Numbered from the stretch's first letter, positions 1-9,045 are shown. The stretch: DNA of 64,000 nucleotides from Ruminiclostridium cellobioparum DSM 1351 = ATCC 15832 (GCF_000621505.1 NZ_JHYD01000024.1:95469-159468); one strand, 5' to 3'. The notes: generated by a model from the letters alone, not told the origin. Numbers and translations are program-made.

Positions 1-2
1 TA

Positions 3-335
3 TCACTTTTGAGCTGTGCGGCATGCGGTTTTGCTGTCAGCCTGATGTGGCCCGGTGTTTTCAGCCTGACGGCCGGACGCTATCCAAAGGGCGGAACGGC
101 TATGTTTGGAATACTTGCAATATTTGGTGATTTGGGATGTGCATTCGGACCGTGGCTTGCCGGATGGATATCGGATTTTTCACAAAAATCCGAAAAGCTC
201 CTCAGACTGGCAGCGGAATACAGCCTGCAGCCCGAACAGCTGGGCTTGAAATCAGGCATGCTGGCTGCTGCCGTTTTCCCGGTTATAATGCTATTGGGAC
301 TGGCAGTATTTAGGACAAAGGACTATTCAAAATAA
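3..335 (+). CDS. MFS transporter, C-terminal part (cut by window edge)
   Basis: The reading frame is open from the window edge to a TAA at 335, giving about 110 residues. Hydrophobic helices alternate with short loops, and the Gly/Pro-rich segment CAFGPWLAGWISD followed by a final helix and a short basic tail (FRTKDYSK) fits the last three or so membrane segments of a major facilitator superfamily permease. The N-terminal two thirds lie outside the window, so the substrate cannot be judged. It ends about 100 bp before the next gene and is probably not co-transcribed with it. Confidence is moderate because only the C terminus is visible. Confidence 0.6.
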   Translation, partial: SLLSCAACGFAVSLMWPGVFSLTAGRYPKGGTAMFGILAIFGDLGCAFGPWLAGWISDFSQKSEKLLRLAAEYSLQPEQLGLKSGMLAAAVFPVIMLLGLAVFRTKDYSK

Positions 336-441
336 ATTTACAATATGCATTGTAGTAAAAAAAAGTGTTATAGTGTATAATTTTAATATATTGTGAACTG
401 ATTGGAAGAAAATTCACATATTTCGAAAGCAGGAGGTAAGT

Positions 442-1521
442 ATGTCTGTTAAACTATTTCAGACGCTATCGGACAAATATAGCGAAATTATAAATAAAGA
501 AGTCGGGGTAACTGACGATAGTGGTATTATAATATCACATTCCAATTTTCAGATGATTGGACAGCAGGATCCCAATGCAGCAGCCTTTCTACAGGAAAAG
601 AACCTTCAGCAGACTATCAACGGCCGGATTTATAACAAGGTTGTCGTTAAAAACAAGGTTGAGTTCGTAACCTTTATTCAGTCCAGTGAGCCCCAGGATA
701 TCAAATACCTTGAGTTATTCACTTTAAATATCCTTAATTTAAAAAGTTATTATGATGAAAAATATGATAAAAATACATTTATTAAGAATATTATAGTAGA
801 AAATATTTTACCGGGTGATATTCTGGTAAGATCCAAGGAGCTTCACATTGATTACAATGCCATGAGAGTGGTTTTCCTGGTAAATGCCACAAGTGAGCGT
901 GACATACATGTTCATGAAGTTATTGAAAGCTTGTTCCCAAACAAGAGCAAGGATTTTGTCGTTGTAATAGACAATGACAATGTTGTCCTTGTAAAAGAGG
1001 TCAAGAGCAAGGATGATTATAAGGAAGTATTCAAAATAGCACGTATAATCATTGATACCCTAAATGCCGAACTGATGGTAAAGGCATCTATCGGAATCGG
1101 TACTATTATCGCCAATTTAAAGGATATTACCAAGTCGTACAAGGAAGCTCAGATGTCCATGATTATCGGTCATATTTTCAGTGAGGAAAATAATATTTAT
1201 GACTATAACAATCTTGGAATAGGACGTCTGGTGTATCATATTCCTACATCCTTATGCCAGTTGTTTTTAGATGAAGTGTTCAAGGATAACTCTGCCGATT
1301 CATTGGATAATGAAACCATGCTGACAATACAGAAGTTCTTTGAAAACAATCTGAATGTTAGCGAAACCGCAAGGCAGCTCTATATCCACAGAAATACTCT
1401 TGTTTACAGACTGGAAAAAATCAAGAGGCTGACCGGGCTGGAGCTGACCAGCTTTGATGATGCTGTTATCTTCAAACTGGCTATATTGGTCAAAAAATAC
1501 CTGGCCAATATAAATGACTAA
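442..1521 (+). CDS. CdaR/PucR-type transcriptional regulator
   Basis: A 359-residue cytoplasmic DNA-binding protein. The N-terminal part (about 1-110, with VTDDSGIIISHSN) resembles the putative sugar-diacid recognition domain of CdaR. The C terminus (about 300-355, FFENNLNVSETARQLYIHRNTLVYRLEKIKRLTGL) is the typical PucR C-terminal helix-turn-helix. The middle contains a GGDEF-like/PucR linker region (SIGIGT, YKEAQMSM). An AGGAGGTAAG ribosome site lies just before the ATG. It stands 20 bp upstream of ftsE, so it may be co-transcribed with the division genes, though nothing shows that it regulates them. The ligand is unknown; carbohydrate diacid is the family precedent only. Confidence 0.8.
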   Translation: MSVKLFQTLSDKYSEIINKEVGVTDDSGIIISHSNFQMIGQQDPNAAAFLQEKNLQQTINGRIYNKVVVKNKVEFVTFIQSSEPQDIKYLELFTLNILNLKSYYDEKYDKNTFIKNIIVENILPGDILVRSKELHIDYNAMRVVFLVNATSERDIHVHEVIESLFPNKSKDFVVVIDNDNVVLVKEVKSKDDYKEVFKIARIIIDTLNAELMVKASIGIGTIIANLKDITKSYKEAQMSMIIGHIFSEENNIYDYNNLGIGRLVYHIPTSLCQLFLDEVFKDNSADSLDNETMLTIQKFFENNLNVSETARQLYIHRNTLVYRLEKIKRLTGLELTSFDDAVIFKLAILVKKYLANIND

Positions 1522-1540
1522 AAGATAAGGGGTAATCCAA

Positions 1541-2260
1541 TTGGTTGAGTTTATAGATGTAATGAAAAGATATCCCAATGGAACAGTTGCTCTAAAAGGA
1601 ATAAATCTCAAAATAAATAAGGGTGACTTTGCTTTTATTGTCGGGACAAGCGGGTCAGGCAAATCGACACTGCTAAAGCTTTTAATGAAAGAGGAAACTG
1701 TAACGGAGGGCGAAGTAATAGTTAACGGCTATCAACTGTCGACTTTAGTACCCAAACAAATTCCATATTTACGCCGCGGCATGGGAATGGTGTTTCAGGA
1801 TTTCAGGCTGCTTCCAAACAAAACTGTATATGAAAATGTTGCTTTCGCCATGGAAATAACCGAATGCCTCCCAAGAGAAATCCGCAGGCAGGTGCCGATG
1901 TCTCTGGCATTGGTTGGTCTGAGCCGTAAAGCCAACGCATATCCTCACCAGCTGTCAGGTGGTGAGCAGCAGCGTGTTGCCATTGCCAGATCCCTGGTTA
2001 ATAATCCGGCTTTACTGATTGCTGATGAACCGACAGGAAATCTTGATCCCGAAAACTCCTGGGAAATAGTTAAACTTCTTTCCGAGGTAAATCAGAGAGG
2101 TACCACAGTAATAGTTGCTACACATGAAAAAAGTATCGTTGATGCAATGAAAAAGAGAGTTATTGCCATCGACAAGGGTAAAATTATCAGAGATCAGCAG
2201 AAAGGGCTTTACGGGGATGAAGATACGGAGTTTAAGATATATTCTGAAGGAAAGTTTTAA
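1541..2260 (+). CDS. ftsE: Cell-division ABC transporter ATPase FtsE
   Basis: A 239-residue ABC ATPase. It has Walker [10 protein letters not shown] (residues 35-43), a Q-loop, the LSGGEQQR signature (about 139-146) and Walker [13 protein letters not shown]. The family partner FtsX is encoded immediately downstream with overlapping ends, which is the diagnostic arrangement. FtsEX sits at the septal membrane and transmits ATP hydrolysis to periplasmic/extracellular murein hydrolases; in Gram-positives these are coiled-coil NlpC/P60 or M23 proteins, and one is encoded two genes on. The start is TTG, preceded by AAGGGGT. Identification is secure from motifs plus context. Confidence 0.95.
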   Translation: MVEFIDVMKRYPNGTVALKGINLKINKGDFAFIVGTSGSGKSTLLKLLMKEETVTEGEVIVNGYQLSTLVPKQIPYLRRGMGMVFQDFRLLPNKTVYENVAFAMEITECLPREIRRQVPMSLALVGLSRKANAYPHQLSGGEQQRVAIARSLVNNPALLIADEPTGNLDPENSWEIVKLLSEVNQRGTTVIVATHEKSIVDAMKKRVIAIDKGKIIRDQQKGLYGDEDTEFKIYSEGKF

Positions 2261-3122
2261 AAACGCGTACAGAAACCGATTAATGTCTTTGGCATCAATA
2301 AGTATTATCAGCGCTGCACTGATTTTGTTCGGAGTTTTTTACCTGATATTGATTAATTTAAATCATAATCTGGATTTATTGTATAAGACTCCTCAAATGC
2401 AGGTAAACTGCCTGCCGGAACTGACGGATGAGCAGGTGGAGGCTGTTAAAACCGAAATTGCCAATAACCAATACATAGAGAGCTACGAGGAGGTTTCAAA
2501 AAAAGAAGCCTTTGAAAAATTAAAACAATACCTTGATACTGAAAAAAAGGATTTGGGCGGTTCGGACATTTTGGAAGGCTATGATGAGAGCATGATGTTC
2601 GTATCATTTACAGTAAAGGTAAAAGATCCACAGAACAGCGCCAGTGTGGCAAAAGAGCTGGAGTCACTGGCCGGTGTTGACAATGTCAGGTATTCTCAGA
2701 AAACCATAGATTTTATTTTGCAGGTGTCAAACTGGGTTAAAATTGTCAGCTTTGTGCTGATTGGGCTATTGCTGATTATATCGTTATTTATTATTTCCAA
2801 TACTATCAAGCTGACGGTATTTGCAAGGCGCAAGGAAATAAATATAATGAAATACATAGGTGCGACCGACTGGTTTATCCGCTGGCCCTTTGTTTTTGAA
2901 GGAGTATTGATGGGGTTTCTGGGGGCCGTTATTGCATTTGTTCTGGTAGCTTATATATACGGGTTTGCACAGCCCAGGCTGTCCGAACAGTTCAGCGGAG
3001 GATTTGAAATGGTTCAGTTTGGGGGCGTATGGAGTACTCTGATTCTGATATATGTGGGAATCAGTGCTCTGATAGGTGCTTCGGGAAGTGTAATGTCAAT
3101 CAGGAAGCATTTGCATGTTTAG
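2217..3122 (+). CDS. ftsX: Cell-division permease-like protein FtsX
   Basis: A 301-residue membrane protein with the FtsX layout: an N-terminal cytoplasmic segment [26 protein letters not shown]1 (about 25-48), an extracellular domain of about 120 residues, then three more membrane segments with the conserved KEINIMKYIGATDWFIRWPFVFEG stretch between TM2 and TM3. The start chosen is the ATG at 2217, which matches the usual N terminus and overlaps the end of ftsE by 44 bp; an in-frame upstream ATG at 2163 would add an atypical extension. The overlap implies translational coupling with FtsE. The partner hydrolase is probably the M23 protein encoded next. Confidence 0.93.
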   Translation: MKIRSLRYILKESFKNAYRNRLMSLASISIISAALILFGVFYLILINLNHNLDLLYKTPQMQVNCLPELTDEQVEAVKTEIANNQYIESYEEVSKKEAFEKLKQYLDTEKKDLGGSDILEGYDESMMFVSFTVKVKDPQNSASVAKELESLAGVDNVRYSQKTIDFILQVSNWVKIVSFVLIGLLLIISLFIISNTIKLTVFARRKEINIMKYIGATDWFIRWPFVFEGVLMGFLGAVIAFVLVAYIYGFAQPRLSEQFSGGFEMVQFGGVWSTLILIYVGISALIGASGSVMSIRKHLHV

Positions 3123-3219
3123 TAATTATCTTTAAATAAATAAATTTTTGTTGTATAATAAGATTTGTGGGTTTATTATTTTATTTTAAAAAAACATAGG
3201 ATAAATATGGGGGGATAAG

Positions 3220-4347
3220 ATGAAGAGATTATCAACGGTAGCGTTGGTTGCTATTTACATATTTTCATGTGTCATTATACCTGCCAGCGCAGCATCCACT
3301 ATTGATAAAACAAAACAGCAGCAGCAGAGTGTAAGCAGTGAAATCAAGAAGGTGGCCGGAGAGAAAAAGGCGGCTTCCCAGCAAATAAAGGAAAGTACCA
3401 AAGAAAAAGAATATTATGAGGCCCAGACACAAAAGGTCGAAAAAAGCTTAAACGATAAATCAAAAGAGGTTTCGAATGTTCAGTCGGACATTGAGAAAAT
3501 CAGCCAGGAGATAGATAACATTCAGGCTAACTATGAAAAGAAGACCGAGTTATTTAAAACAAGAATGCGGGTAATGTATCAGAATATGAACCAATCGACC
3601 CTGGAGCTGTATGTTGAATCAAAAAACCTGAGCGAATTCTTCTCCAGGATGGACCTGATGTCAATTGTCAAGAAAAATGATGAAAAGCTTATTCAGGACA
3701 TAGCTCTCAGCAAGGAAAACACCGAGCTTCAGAAACAGACAAAATACCAGGAGCTTGAAACCAAGGAAGCAGAGCTGAAAAAACTGAGCGCCAAGGCTTC
3801 GGACTATAAGATTTCAAGGGCCAAGGCCGAATCGGAAATTGAAGAGTCCAAAAACAGACTGAAGCAGGCTGAGAAAAAAGAAGATGAATTAATTGAATTG
3901 TCCAAGAAGCTGGAAAAGCAGCTGGCTCAATTAATGGATAAGAACACCAAATATGCCGGCGGTATTATGAAATGGCCCACTCCGGGGTATACAAGGGTGT
4001 CTTCACCATATGGAATGAGAATACATCCTATATATAAAGTTAAGAAAATGCACACAGGTATTGATATAGATGCTCCGTCAGGTGCCAAGATAATAGCGGC
4101 CAATTCAGGAAAAGTAATAATGGCCGGCTGGAACGGCGGTTACGGCAATTGTGTTATAATTGACCATGGCGGCGGATTAGCCACACTGTATGCCCATCAA
4201 AGTAAAATCCTGGTAAAAGTAGGAGACAGGGTTGAACGGGGTGACACCATAGGCAAAGTGGGCAGCACAGGCCTGTCAACGGGTCCTCACCTGCACTTTG
4301 AGGTTCGTAAGGATGGATCTACCGTTAATCCCCAGGGTTATGTTTAA
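3220..4347 (+). CDS. Secreted coiled-coil M23 (LytM) peptidase, EnvC/PcsB-like
   Basis: A 375-residue exported protein. The signal peptide covers residues 1-25 (MKRLSTVALVAIYIFSCVIIPASAA). Residues about 27-245 are almost all charged heptad-like sequence, predicting a long coiled coil interrupted by KTRMRVMYQNMNQSTLELYVESKNLSEF, the hallmark of FtsX-partner murein hydrolase activators. The C-terminal M23 domain keeps the zinc ligands H278 and D282 (MHTGIDID) and the PHLHF motif (H357/H359), so unlike EnvC it looks catalytically competent. Its place directly after ftsEX suggests that FtsEX gates this hydrolase at the septum (inference from family precedent). A strong terminator follows at 4386. 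Confidence 0.88.
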   Translation: MKRLSTVALVAIYIFSCVIIPASAASTIDKTKQQQQSVSSEIKKVAGEKKAASQQIKESTKEKEYYEAQTQKVEKSLNDKSKEVSNVQSDIEKISQEIDNIQANYEKKTELFKTRMRVMYQNMNQSTLELYVESKNLSEFFSRMDLMSIVKKNDEKLIQDIALSKENTELQKQTKYQELETKEAELKKLSAKASDYKISRAKAESEIEESKNRLKQAEKKEDELIELSKKLEKQLAQLMDKNTKYAGGIMKWPTPGYTRVSSPYGMRIHPIYKVKKMHTGIDIDAPSGAKIIAANSGKVIMAGWNGGYGNCVIIDHGGGLATLYAHQSKILVKVGDRVERGDTIGKVGSTGLSTGPHLHFEVRKDGSTVNPQGYV

Positions 4348-4385
4348 CAGGTGAACCATTGAACAAAAATATTTATAGCTATTTC

Positions 4386-4414
4386 AAAAACCCGCATATA
4401 AAAATGCGGGTTTA
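4386..4414 (+). terminator. Rho-independent terminator
   Basis: The perfect stem AAACCCGCAT / ATGCGGGTTT with loop ATAAAA is followed by TTAATATT. It closes the ftsE-ftsX-M23 unit before the S41 protease gene. Confidence 0.85.
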
Positions 4415-4527
4415 ATATTATGTTTTTAAGCATATCAATATATATGACAATCTATGCTGGTTTAATAAATACTACATTATAGTTTGAAATCATGTTGATA
4501 AATTATAAGGATTAGGGGTGTATCATA

Positions 4528-5760
4528 TTGAATATCTACAAAAAAGATAACAGACAAATGGCCGGAGTAATAGCAATGACAGCAATCATATGTTTTACGG
4601 TATCGGCGCTGCTGTTTGTGGGATTTACCTATATTAACGGAAGGTATTCATTGTCGTTTGAAAAAAGTAATGTCACCAGATCTTCTGTACAAAAATTCAA
4701 TGAAGCCAGAAGCATTTTGCAGAAATCCTTCTATGAAGAAATAGATACAAATAAACTGCTGGAAGGTGCAATCTCAGGAATGGCGGATTCGCTTAAGGAC
4801 CCCTATACAGTATATTATAACAAAGACCAGATGAAAGCATTTACCGATATGCAGAGACATACCGAAGATGAATATGTAGGTGTGGGTCTGCCAATAATGC
4901 TTGATAAAAACGGGATAATAACTGTCCTGGAGCCCTTTGATGACTCACCTGCAAAGGCTGCCGGCATCAGGCAGGGCGACAAGATACTTAAAATAGACGG
5001 AAAGGACATTACCGGGCTCAGAGATGAAGCACTGGTTGCCAGTATGATCAAGGGGCAGGAGAATACCGAAACGGTGCTGACCATACTCAGACAATCCGAA
5101 AACAGTACTTTTGATGTGCGGGTTGTAAGAAAAAAGATCAAGGCCATACGCAATATCAGGAGTGAAATGCTGGAAAATAATATTGCCTACATCAAAATAA
5201 AAATGTTTGATGAAAATATCAGTGAGAACTTCATCAGCCAGCTTAACAAGCTTGTTGAGCAGGGGGCCAAATCTGTAATAATTGATGTGCGGGATAATCC
5301 CGGAGGCCTTTATAATGAAGTTGTATCCATGGCCGATAGAATTCTGCCGAAAGGGACGATAGTTTATACCGAAGACAGACAGGGCAAAAAAAACTTCCAA
5401 AAATCCGATGCAACCGAGCTGAACCTGCCTATTGCCGTATTGACCAACGGGAATAGTGCAAGTGCCTCGGAAATATTGGCCGGAGCCATCAAGGACTTTA
5501 AAAAGGGTACGCTCATCGGTACAAAAACCTTCGGTAAGGGCCTGGTACAGACCACATACAGCTTCGACGACGGAACCGGTTTAAAGGTGACTATTGCGAG
5601 ATATTTTACCCCTTCCGGTGTTTGTATTCACGGAGAGGGTATCAAGCCGGATATTGAAATAAAACTCCCGGATAAGTATAAAGACACACCTGTGTCTGCA
5701 ATACCCCGAGAGGATGATCTTCAGCTTCAAAAAGCCGTACAGGTCCTGCAGGACAGATAA
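4528..5760 (+). CDS. S41 family carboxyl-terminal processing protease (CtpA/CtpB-like)
   Basis: A 410-residue membrane-anchored protease. One N-terminal membrane segment (about 13-35) is followed by a PDZ domain (about 105-190, GVGLPI...SPAAKAGIRQGDKILKIDG) and the S41 core. The catalytic dyad is visible as S312 in NGNSASASEILAGA and K337 in GTKTFGKGLVQ, spaced exactly as in CtpB. It acts outside the membrane on C termini of exported proteins; in spore formers CtpB-type enzymes cleave the SpoIVFA signalling protein, so a sporulation role is possible but not shown. The start is TTG with AGGGGTG upstream. Frequently found beside ftsEX/M23 genes in clostridia. Confidence 0.92.
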   Translation: MNIYKKDNRQMAGVIAMTAIICFTVSALLFVGFTYINGRYSLSFEKSNVTRSSVQKFNEARSILQKSFYEEIDTNKLLEGAISGMADSLKDPYTVYYNKDQMKAFTDMQRHTEDEYVGVGLPIMLDKNGIITVLEPFDDSPAKAAGIRQGDKILKIDGKDITGLRDEALVASMIKGQENTETVLTILRQSENSTFDVRVVRKKIKAIRNIRSEMLENNIAYIKIKMFDENISENFISQLNKLVEQGAKSVIIDVRDNPGGLYNEVVSMADRILPKGTIVYTEDRQGKKNFQKSDATELNLPIAVLTNGNSASASEILAGAIKDFKKGTLIGTKTFGKGLVQTTYSFDDGTGLKVTIARYFTPSGVCIHGEGIKPDIEIKLPDKYKDTPVSAIPREDDLQLQKAVQVLQDR

Positions 5761-5876
5761 TGAATAATATATTTAAACGGGAAGCCGGATAGTTTAATGA
5801 AAATTTTTTGTATAAGGCAATTTCAGGTATAAAATCATAAAAATATCCACATAATACCATTAGGAGGTGTTGACAG

Positions 5877-6044
5877 GTGGATGAAAATGAGAAGTTAAAA
5901 TATGAAATTGCACAGGAATTGGGTTTAATTGAAAAAGTAATGAAATATGGCTGGAAAAGTTTAAGCCCGAAGGAAACCGGAAGGATAGGCGGTCTGGTCA
6001 CAAAAAGAAAAAAGACTCAATTGCAGGAAAGTCAGCAGATATAA
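5877..6044 (+). CDS. Small acid-soluble spore protein, alpha/beta type (short)
   Basis: This 55-codon gene starts with GTG, preceded by TAGGAGGTG. The product MDENEKLKYEIAQELGLIEKV... contains the two alpha/beta-SASP signatures: the KYEIAQELGL segment around the germination-protease cleavage site, and a second helix KSLSPKETGRIGGLVTKRKK that matches the conserved (T/S)xxExGxIGGxMVKR DNA-binding helix. It is shorter than the usual 60-75 residues. Such proteins coat spore DNA in the A form and are made in the forespore, so SigG control would be expected; I did not find a convincing SigG promoter. The gene is good evidence that the organism sporulates. Confidence 0.82.
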   Translation: MDENEKLKYEIAQELGLIEKVMKYGWKSLSPKETGRIGGLVTKRKKTQLQESQQI

Positions 6045-6065
6045 TTTGCTGGCTTTCTTGAATAT

Positions 6066-6854
6066 ATGGTAAAATACATACTGAAAAATACAATAAAAAC
6101 TAAGGATGTGTTTGTTATTTATAACAGTTTTGCCTATGTATATGATAATTTGACCCTTGACATAGACTATCCCGGGTGGGCGGATTTCATTGAAAAGATA
6201 ATACATAAAAATAAAAAAGAAGCGTCCATGGTATTGGAATTGGGCTGCGGGACAGGCAGTTTCGGAATTGAAATGTCAAAAAGAGGCTATGAGATGATCT
6301 GCCTGGATTTATCCAGTGACATGCTGGACCGTGCAGCTGAAAAAGCGGCGGAGGAGGGTGCCGATATACTTTTTTTAAACCAGGATATGAGCAGTTTTGA
6401 ACTGTATGGAACGGTTGATGTTATCGTATGCCTGCTTGACAGTTTTAATTACCTCATAAAGCCGGCTCAGGTTCAAAGGATGTTCAGGCTGGTACATAAT
6501 TACCTTAATCCGGGCGGTTTGTTTATATTTGACGTCAATACACCCTATAAGTTTGAAAATATATTATCAAACAATATTTTTTATGAAGTTGATGATGACA
6601 TCGCCTACATTTGGGAAAACGAATACAATCCCAAAACCAGAAAAGCAAGATTTGATTTAACCTTTTTCGTAAGGGACGGACAGTTATATAGAAGATTTGA
6701 CGAAACCCATTTTGAAAGAGCATATGATGAAGGGGAAATAATGCAATTTATAAATCAATCAGGTTTAAAATTTATTTCAGTATATGACCATTTGACACTT
6801 AGAAAACCATCCTTAAAGAGTGAACGAAATTTTTACGTTTGCAGAAAAGACTAA
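6066..6854 (+). CDS. Class I SAM-dependent methyltransferase
   Basis: A protein of about 250-262 residues with a Rossmann-type methyltransferase fold. Motif I is LELGCGTGSFGIEMSKRG, the acidic end of strand 2 is ICLDLSSDML, and motif IV lies near VIVCLLDSFNYL. The C-terminal part (NPKTRKARFDLTFFVRDGQLYRRFDETHFERAY) is typical of the YqeM/small-molecule methyltransferase group common next to metabolic genes in clostridia. The substrate cannot be inferred. The start is uncertain: the ATG at 6066 has a poor ribosome site, and a GTG at 6108 (beginning VFVIYNSFAYVYD) is closer to where homologous proteins begin. Confidence 0.82.
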   Translation: MVKYILKNTIKTKDVFVIYNSFAYVYDNLTLDIDYPGWADFIEKIIHKNKKEASMVLELGCGTGSFGIEMSKRGYEMICLDLSSDMLDRAAEKAAEEGADILFLNQDMSSFELYGTVDVIVCLLDSFNYLIKPAQVQRMFRLVHNYLNPGGLFIFDVNTPYKFENILSNNIFYEVDDDIAYIWENEYNPKTRKARFDLTFFVRDGQLYRRFDETHFERAYDEGEIMQFINQSGLKFISVYDHLTLRKPSLKSERNFYVCRKD

Positions 6855-7060
6855 TATTTGGTTTGGTTTTATGGAATAAATGTATACCAATGTGGTAAAA
6901 TAATTTTATACTAACAACATTTAATAACTTGGTTATCTAAATTCATACATTAAATATGATTTGACAGGTTAGACTATATATGTTAAACTTCTATATGTTG
7001 TTACAAATCAGCGACTTATGTCGCAGAACAGTTTAGTTATATTTCAGGAGGAATTAATCA

Positions 7061-7261
7061 ATGGAAAAGGGAAGAGTTAAATGGTTTAATGCCGAAAAAG
7101 GATTTGGATTTATCGAAAGGGATGGCGGAAATGACGTATTTGTTCATTTTTCAGCAATCACTATGGATGGATACAAAACACTTGAGGAAGGCTCAGAAGT
7201 AGTTTTTGAAGTTGTTGAAGGAGCTAAGGGTCCTCAGGCTGCAAACGTTCAGAGAGCATAA
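7061..7261 (+). CDS. Cold-shock domain protein, CspA/CspB family
   Basis: A 66-residue single cold-shock domain with RNP1 (KGFGFIE) and RNP2 (VFVHFSAI), the single-stranded nucleic-acid-binding motifs, and the usual KWFNAEKG start. It is an RNA chaperone acting in the cytoplasm. The 5' leader is AT-rich and about 100 nt long, with a small perfect hairpin GCGAC-TTAT-GTCGC at 7011-7024 and an AGGAGGAATT ribosome site; long structured leaders are a known way these genes are regulated by temperature, though I cannot show it here. A strong terminator follows, so the gene is monocistronic. Confidence 0.95.
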   Translation: MEKGRVKWFNAEKGFGFIERDGGNDVFVHFSAITMDGYKTLEEGSEVVFEVVEGAKGPQAANVQRA

Positions 7262-7297
7262 TAATTGCTTTAACTATATACTGAAGTAGCCATTATA

Positions 7298-7326
7298 CCC
7301 CGATATATTCGATATATCGGGGTTTT
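7298..7326 (+). terminator. Rho-independent terminator of the cold-shock gene
   Basis: An 11-bp perfect stem CCCCGATATAT / ATATATCGGGG with a TCG loop is followed by TTTTC. Confidence 0.9.
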
Positions 7327-7369
7327 CAATATTTTTAGAAAAGTATAAATTGGGAAATTGGAGAAATTT

Positions 7370-8245
7370 ATGAAGGATTACATTATACGTGCGACAGCAG
7401 CAGAAGGAACAGTAAGGGCATTTGCAGCTGTAACCACAGAGCTTGTCAACAAAGCCTCAGCAATACATGGCCTGTCACCCATAGCTACGGCTGCACTGGG
7501 CAGGACTCTGACAGCGGCCGGAATGATGTCCAAAATGCTGAAGGGCGAGAAGGACAAGCTTACCATCCAGATAAAAGGGGATGGGCCGCTTGGAGGCATT
7601 GTAGTGGCTGCAGATTCAATGGCAAATGTAAGAGGGTATGTTCATAATCCCGATGTGGATTTGCCTTTGAATGAGCGTGGAAAGCTCGATATAAGGACAG
7701 CGGTGGGTTACGGGTATATAAATGTCATAAAGGATATGGGACTTAGAGAGCCGTATATAGGGTTTGCAGATCTGGTTTCAGGCGAAATAGCCGATGACCT
7801 CACCTATTATTTTGCCACCTCAGAGCAGGTTCCATCCACCGTTGCACTGGGTGTCCTGGTGGACAAGGATGGAGTTACAAGTGCAGGAGGCTTTATAATA
7901 CAGCTGATGCCGGGAGCGGAAGAGGAGACGGTGGAGAAGCTTGAAAAAAGACTTATCGGCTTCCCGTCCATTTCAAAGCTGCTTGCTGACGGAGCAACGC
8001 CTGAGCAGATTCTTGACATGCTCCTTGAGGATATGAATCCCAGAGTGATTGAAAAGATCCCCACAAGCTTTACCTGCAACTGCTCTCATGACAGGATGGA
8101 AAGAAATCTTATAAGCATAGGCAGGAACGATTTGCTGGAAATTCTTGAGGATGGAAAAGGGGCCGAACTCCAGTGTCATTTTTGCAATAAAATGTATAAT
8201 TTTAGCCATGAAGACATTGAAAAGCTTATAAAAGAAAACACCTGA
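7370..8245 (+). CDS. hslO: Redox-regulated chaperonin Hsp33
   Basis: A 291-residue protein beginning MKDYIIRATAAEGTVRAFAA, the standard Hsp33 N terminus. The C-terminal redox switch has the four zinc cysteines C236, C238, C269 and C272 (CNC...CHFC). Under oxidative stress the zinc is released and the protein becomes a holdase chaperone in the cytoplasm. The ATG at 7370 is preceded by TTGGAG at suitable spacing; an upstream TTG at 7358 would add four residues and is less likely. Length and domain order are normal. Confidence 0.95.
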   Translation: MKDYIIRATAAEGTVRAFAAVTTELVNKASAIHGLSPIATAALGRTLTAAGMMSKMLKGEKDKLTIQIKGDGPLGGIVVAADSMANVRGYVHNPDVDLPLNERGKLDIRTAVGYGYINVIKDMGLREPYIGFADLVSGEIADDLTYYFATSEQVPSTVALGVLVDKDGVTSAGGFIIQLMPGAEEETVEKLEKRLIGFPSISKLLADGATPEQILDMLLEDMNPRVIEKIPTSFTCNCSHDRMERNLISIGRNDLLEILEDGKGAELQCHFCNKMYNFSHEDIEKLIKENT

Positions 8246-8399
8246 AGAGCAGCAAAAAGTTGATAATACGTTGATTTTGAAAGATTTTCAGAGTATATTA
8301 ACGTCTGCGGATAATAATTCTAAAAAAAAAGAAAAAAAGTTATTGACTTTATACAGCAACTTGTATATACTATCAATTGTCGCTCACGGAAATAACCTT

Positions 8400-8475
8400 G
8401 GGAGCTTAGCTCAGCTGGGAGAGCATCTGCCTTACAAGCAGAGGGTCATAGGTTCGAGCCCTATAGTTCCCACCA
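8400..8475 (+). tRNA. tRNA-Val (anticodon TAC)
   Basis: Cloverleaf by eye: acceptor GGGAGCT pairs with AGTTCCC, anticodon loop CTTACAA between TCTGC and GCAGA, T-arm GGTTCGAGCC, and CCA encoded at 8473-8475. First gene of the tRNA cluster. Confidence 0.95.
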
Positions 8476-8495
8476 TTTCCGTGAAGACACAAATT

Positions 8496-8572
8496 GGCCC
8501 GGTAGTTCAGTTGGTTAGAATGCCAGCCTGTCACGCTGGAGGTCGACGGTTCGAGCCCGTTCCGGGTCGCCA
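8496..8572 (+). tRNA. tRNA-Asp (anticodon GTC)
   Basis: Acceptor GGCCCGG pairs with CCGGGTC, the anticodon loop CTGTCAC sits on CCAGC/GCTGG, there is a normal T-arm, and CCA is encoded. Confidence 0.95.
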
Positions 8573-8576
8573 ATTT

Positions 8577-8652
8577 GCCCAGATAGCTCAGTCGGTAGAG
8601 CAGGGGACTGAAAATCCCCGTGTCGCTGGTTCGATTCCGGCTCTGGGCACCA
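8577..8652 (+). tRNA. tRNA-Phe (anticodon GAA)
   Basis: Acceptor GCCCAGA pairs with TCTGGGC, the anticodon loop CTGAAAA sits on GGGGA/TCCCC, and CCA is encoded. It lies only 4 bp after tRNA-Asp, so the three are surely one transcript. Confidence 0.95.
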
Positions 8653-8709
8653 TTAGATTTTTAAAATCTGTGGAACTGATCCGAGGGTTTTATAATCATT
8701 AAATCAGAA

Positions 8710-9031
8710 AAGCAAGAAGTACAAGACAGACAGGTGTTGAGCATTGCATCTTATGTAACAGGTGAGGAGTGCAGGACAGGAAGTCTGACGAAGTAATCCG
8801 ACTATAAATGTAAAAAAGCGAGGAGTACAAGGAAGACGAGTGTCGAGCACCGGAGCTTATGTGATAAGTGAGGAGCGCAGAACAGGATGTCTGACGAAGT
8901 AATCCGATGGTTTAATGATTAGTAAATTGGAAAAAGCGAGGAGTACAAGGAAGACGAGTGTCGAGCACCGGAGCTTATGTGATAAGTGAGGAGCGCAGAA
9001 TAGGATGTCTGACGAAGTAATCCGATGGTTT
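8710..9031 (+). repeat. Three tandem ~100-bp repeats inside the tRNA cluster
   Basis: Copies begin near 8711, 8815 and 8933. Copies 2 and 3 differ by one base over about 97 bp (C at 8883, T at 9001) with a period of 118 bp; copy 1 is diverged but clearly the same unit (shared ...AGTACAAG..., GTGAGGAG, GTCTGACGAAGTAATCCGA). Each unit can form small hairpins such as GACGAGTGTC and CTTATGTGATAAG, and GGAT...ATCC. No reading frame is conserved. The unit lies between tRNA-Phe and tRNA-Gly and would be transcribed with them if the cluster is a single operon. I do not recognise it as any named RNA family. Confidence 0.85.
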
Positions 9032-9045
9032 TTACAATTTAAAAT

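Noticed and set aside
8271..8702. A 143-codon open frame across the tRNA cluster (SLAQLGEHLPYKQRVIGSSPI...)
   Set aside because: It is a translation of three tRNA genes; the apparent peptide motifs are tRNA T-arm and D-arm sequences, a well-known false gene.
8880..8960. Possible hammerhead ribozyme in the tandem repeats (CTGACGA core)
   Set aside because: CTGACGA fits the first core box, but there is no properly placed GAAA box or flanking helices, and the partial pairing seen after copy 2 is absent after copy 3.
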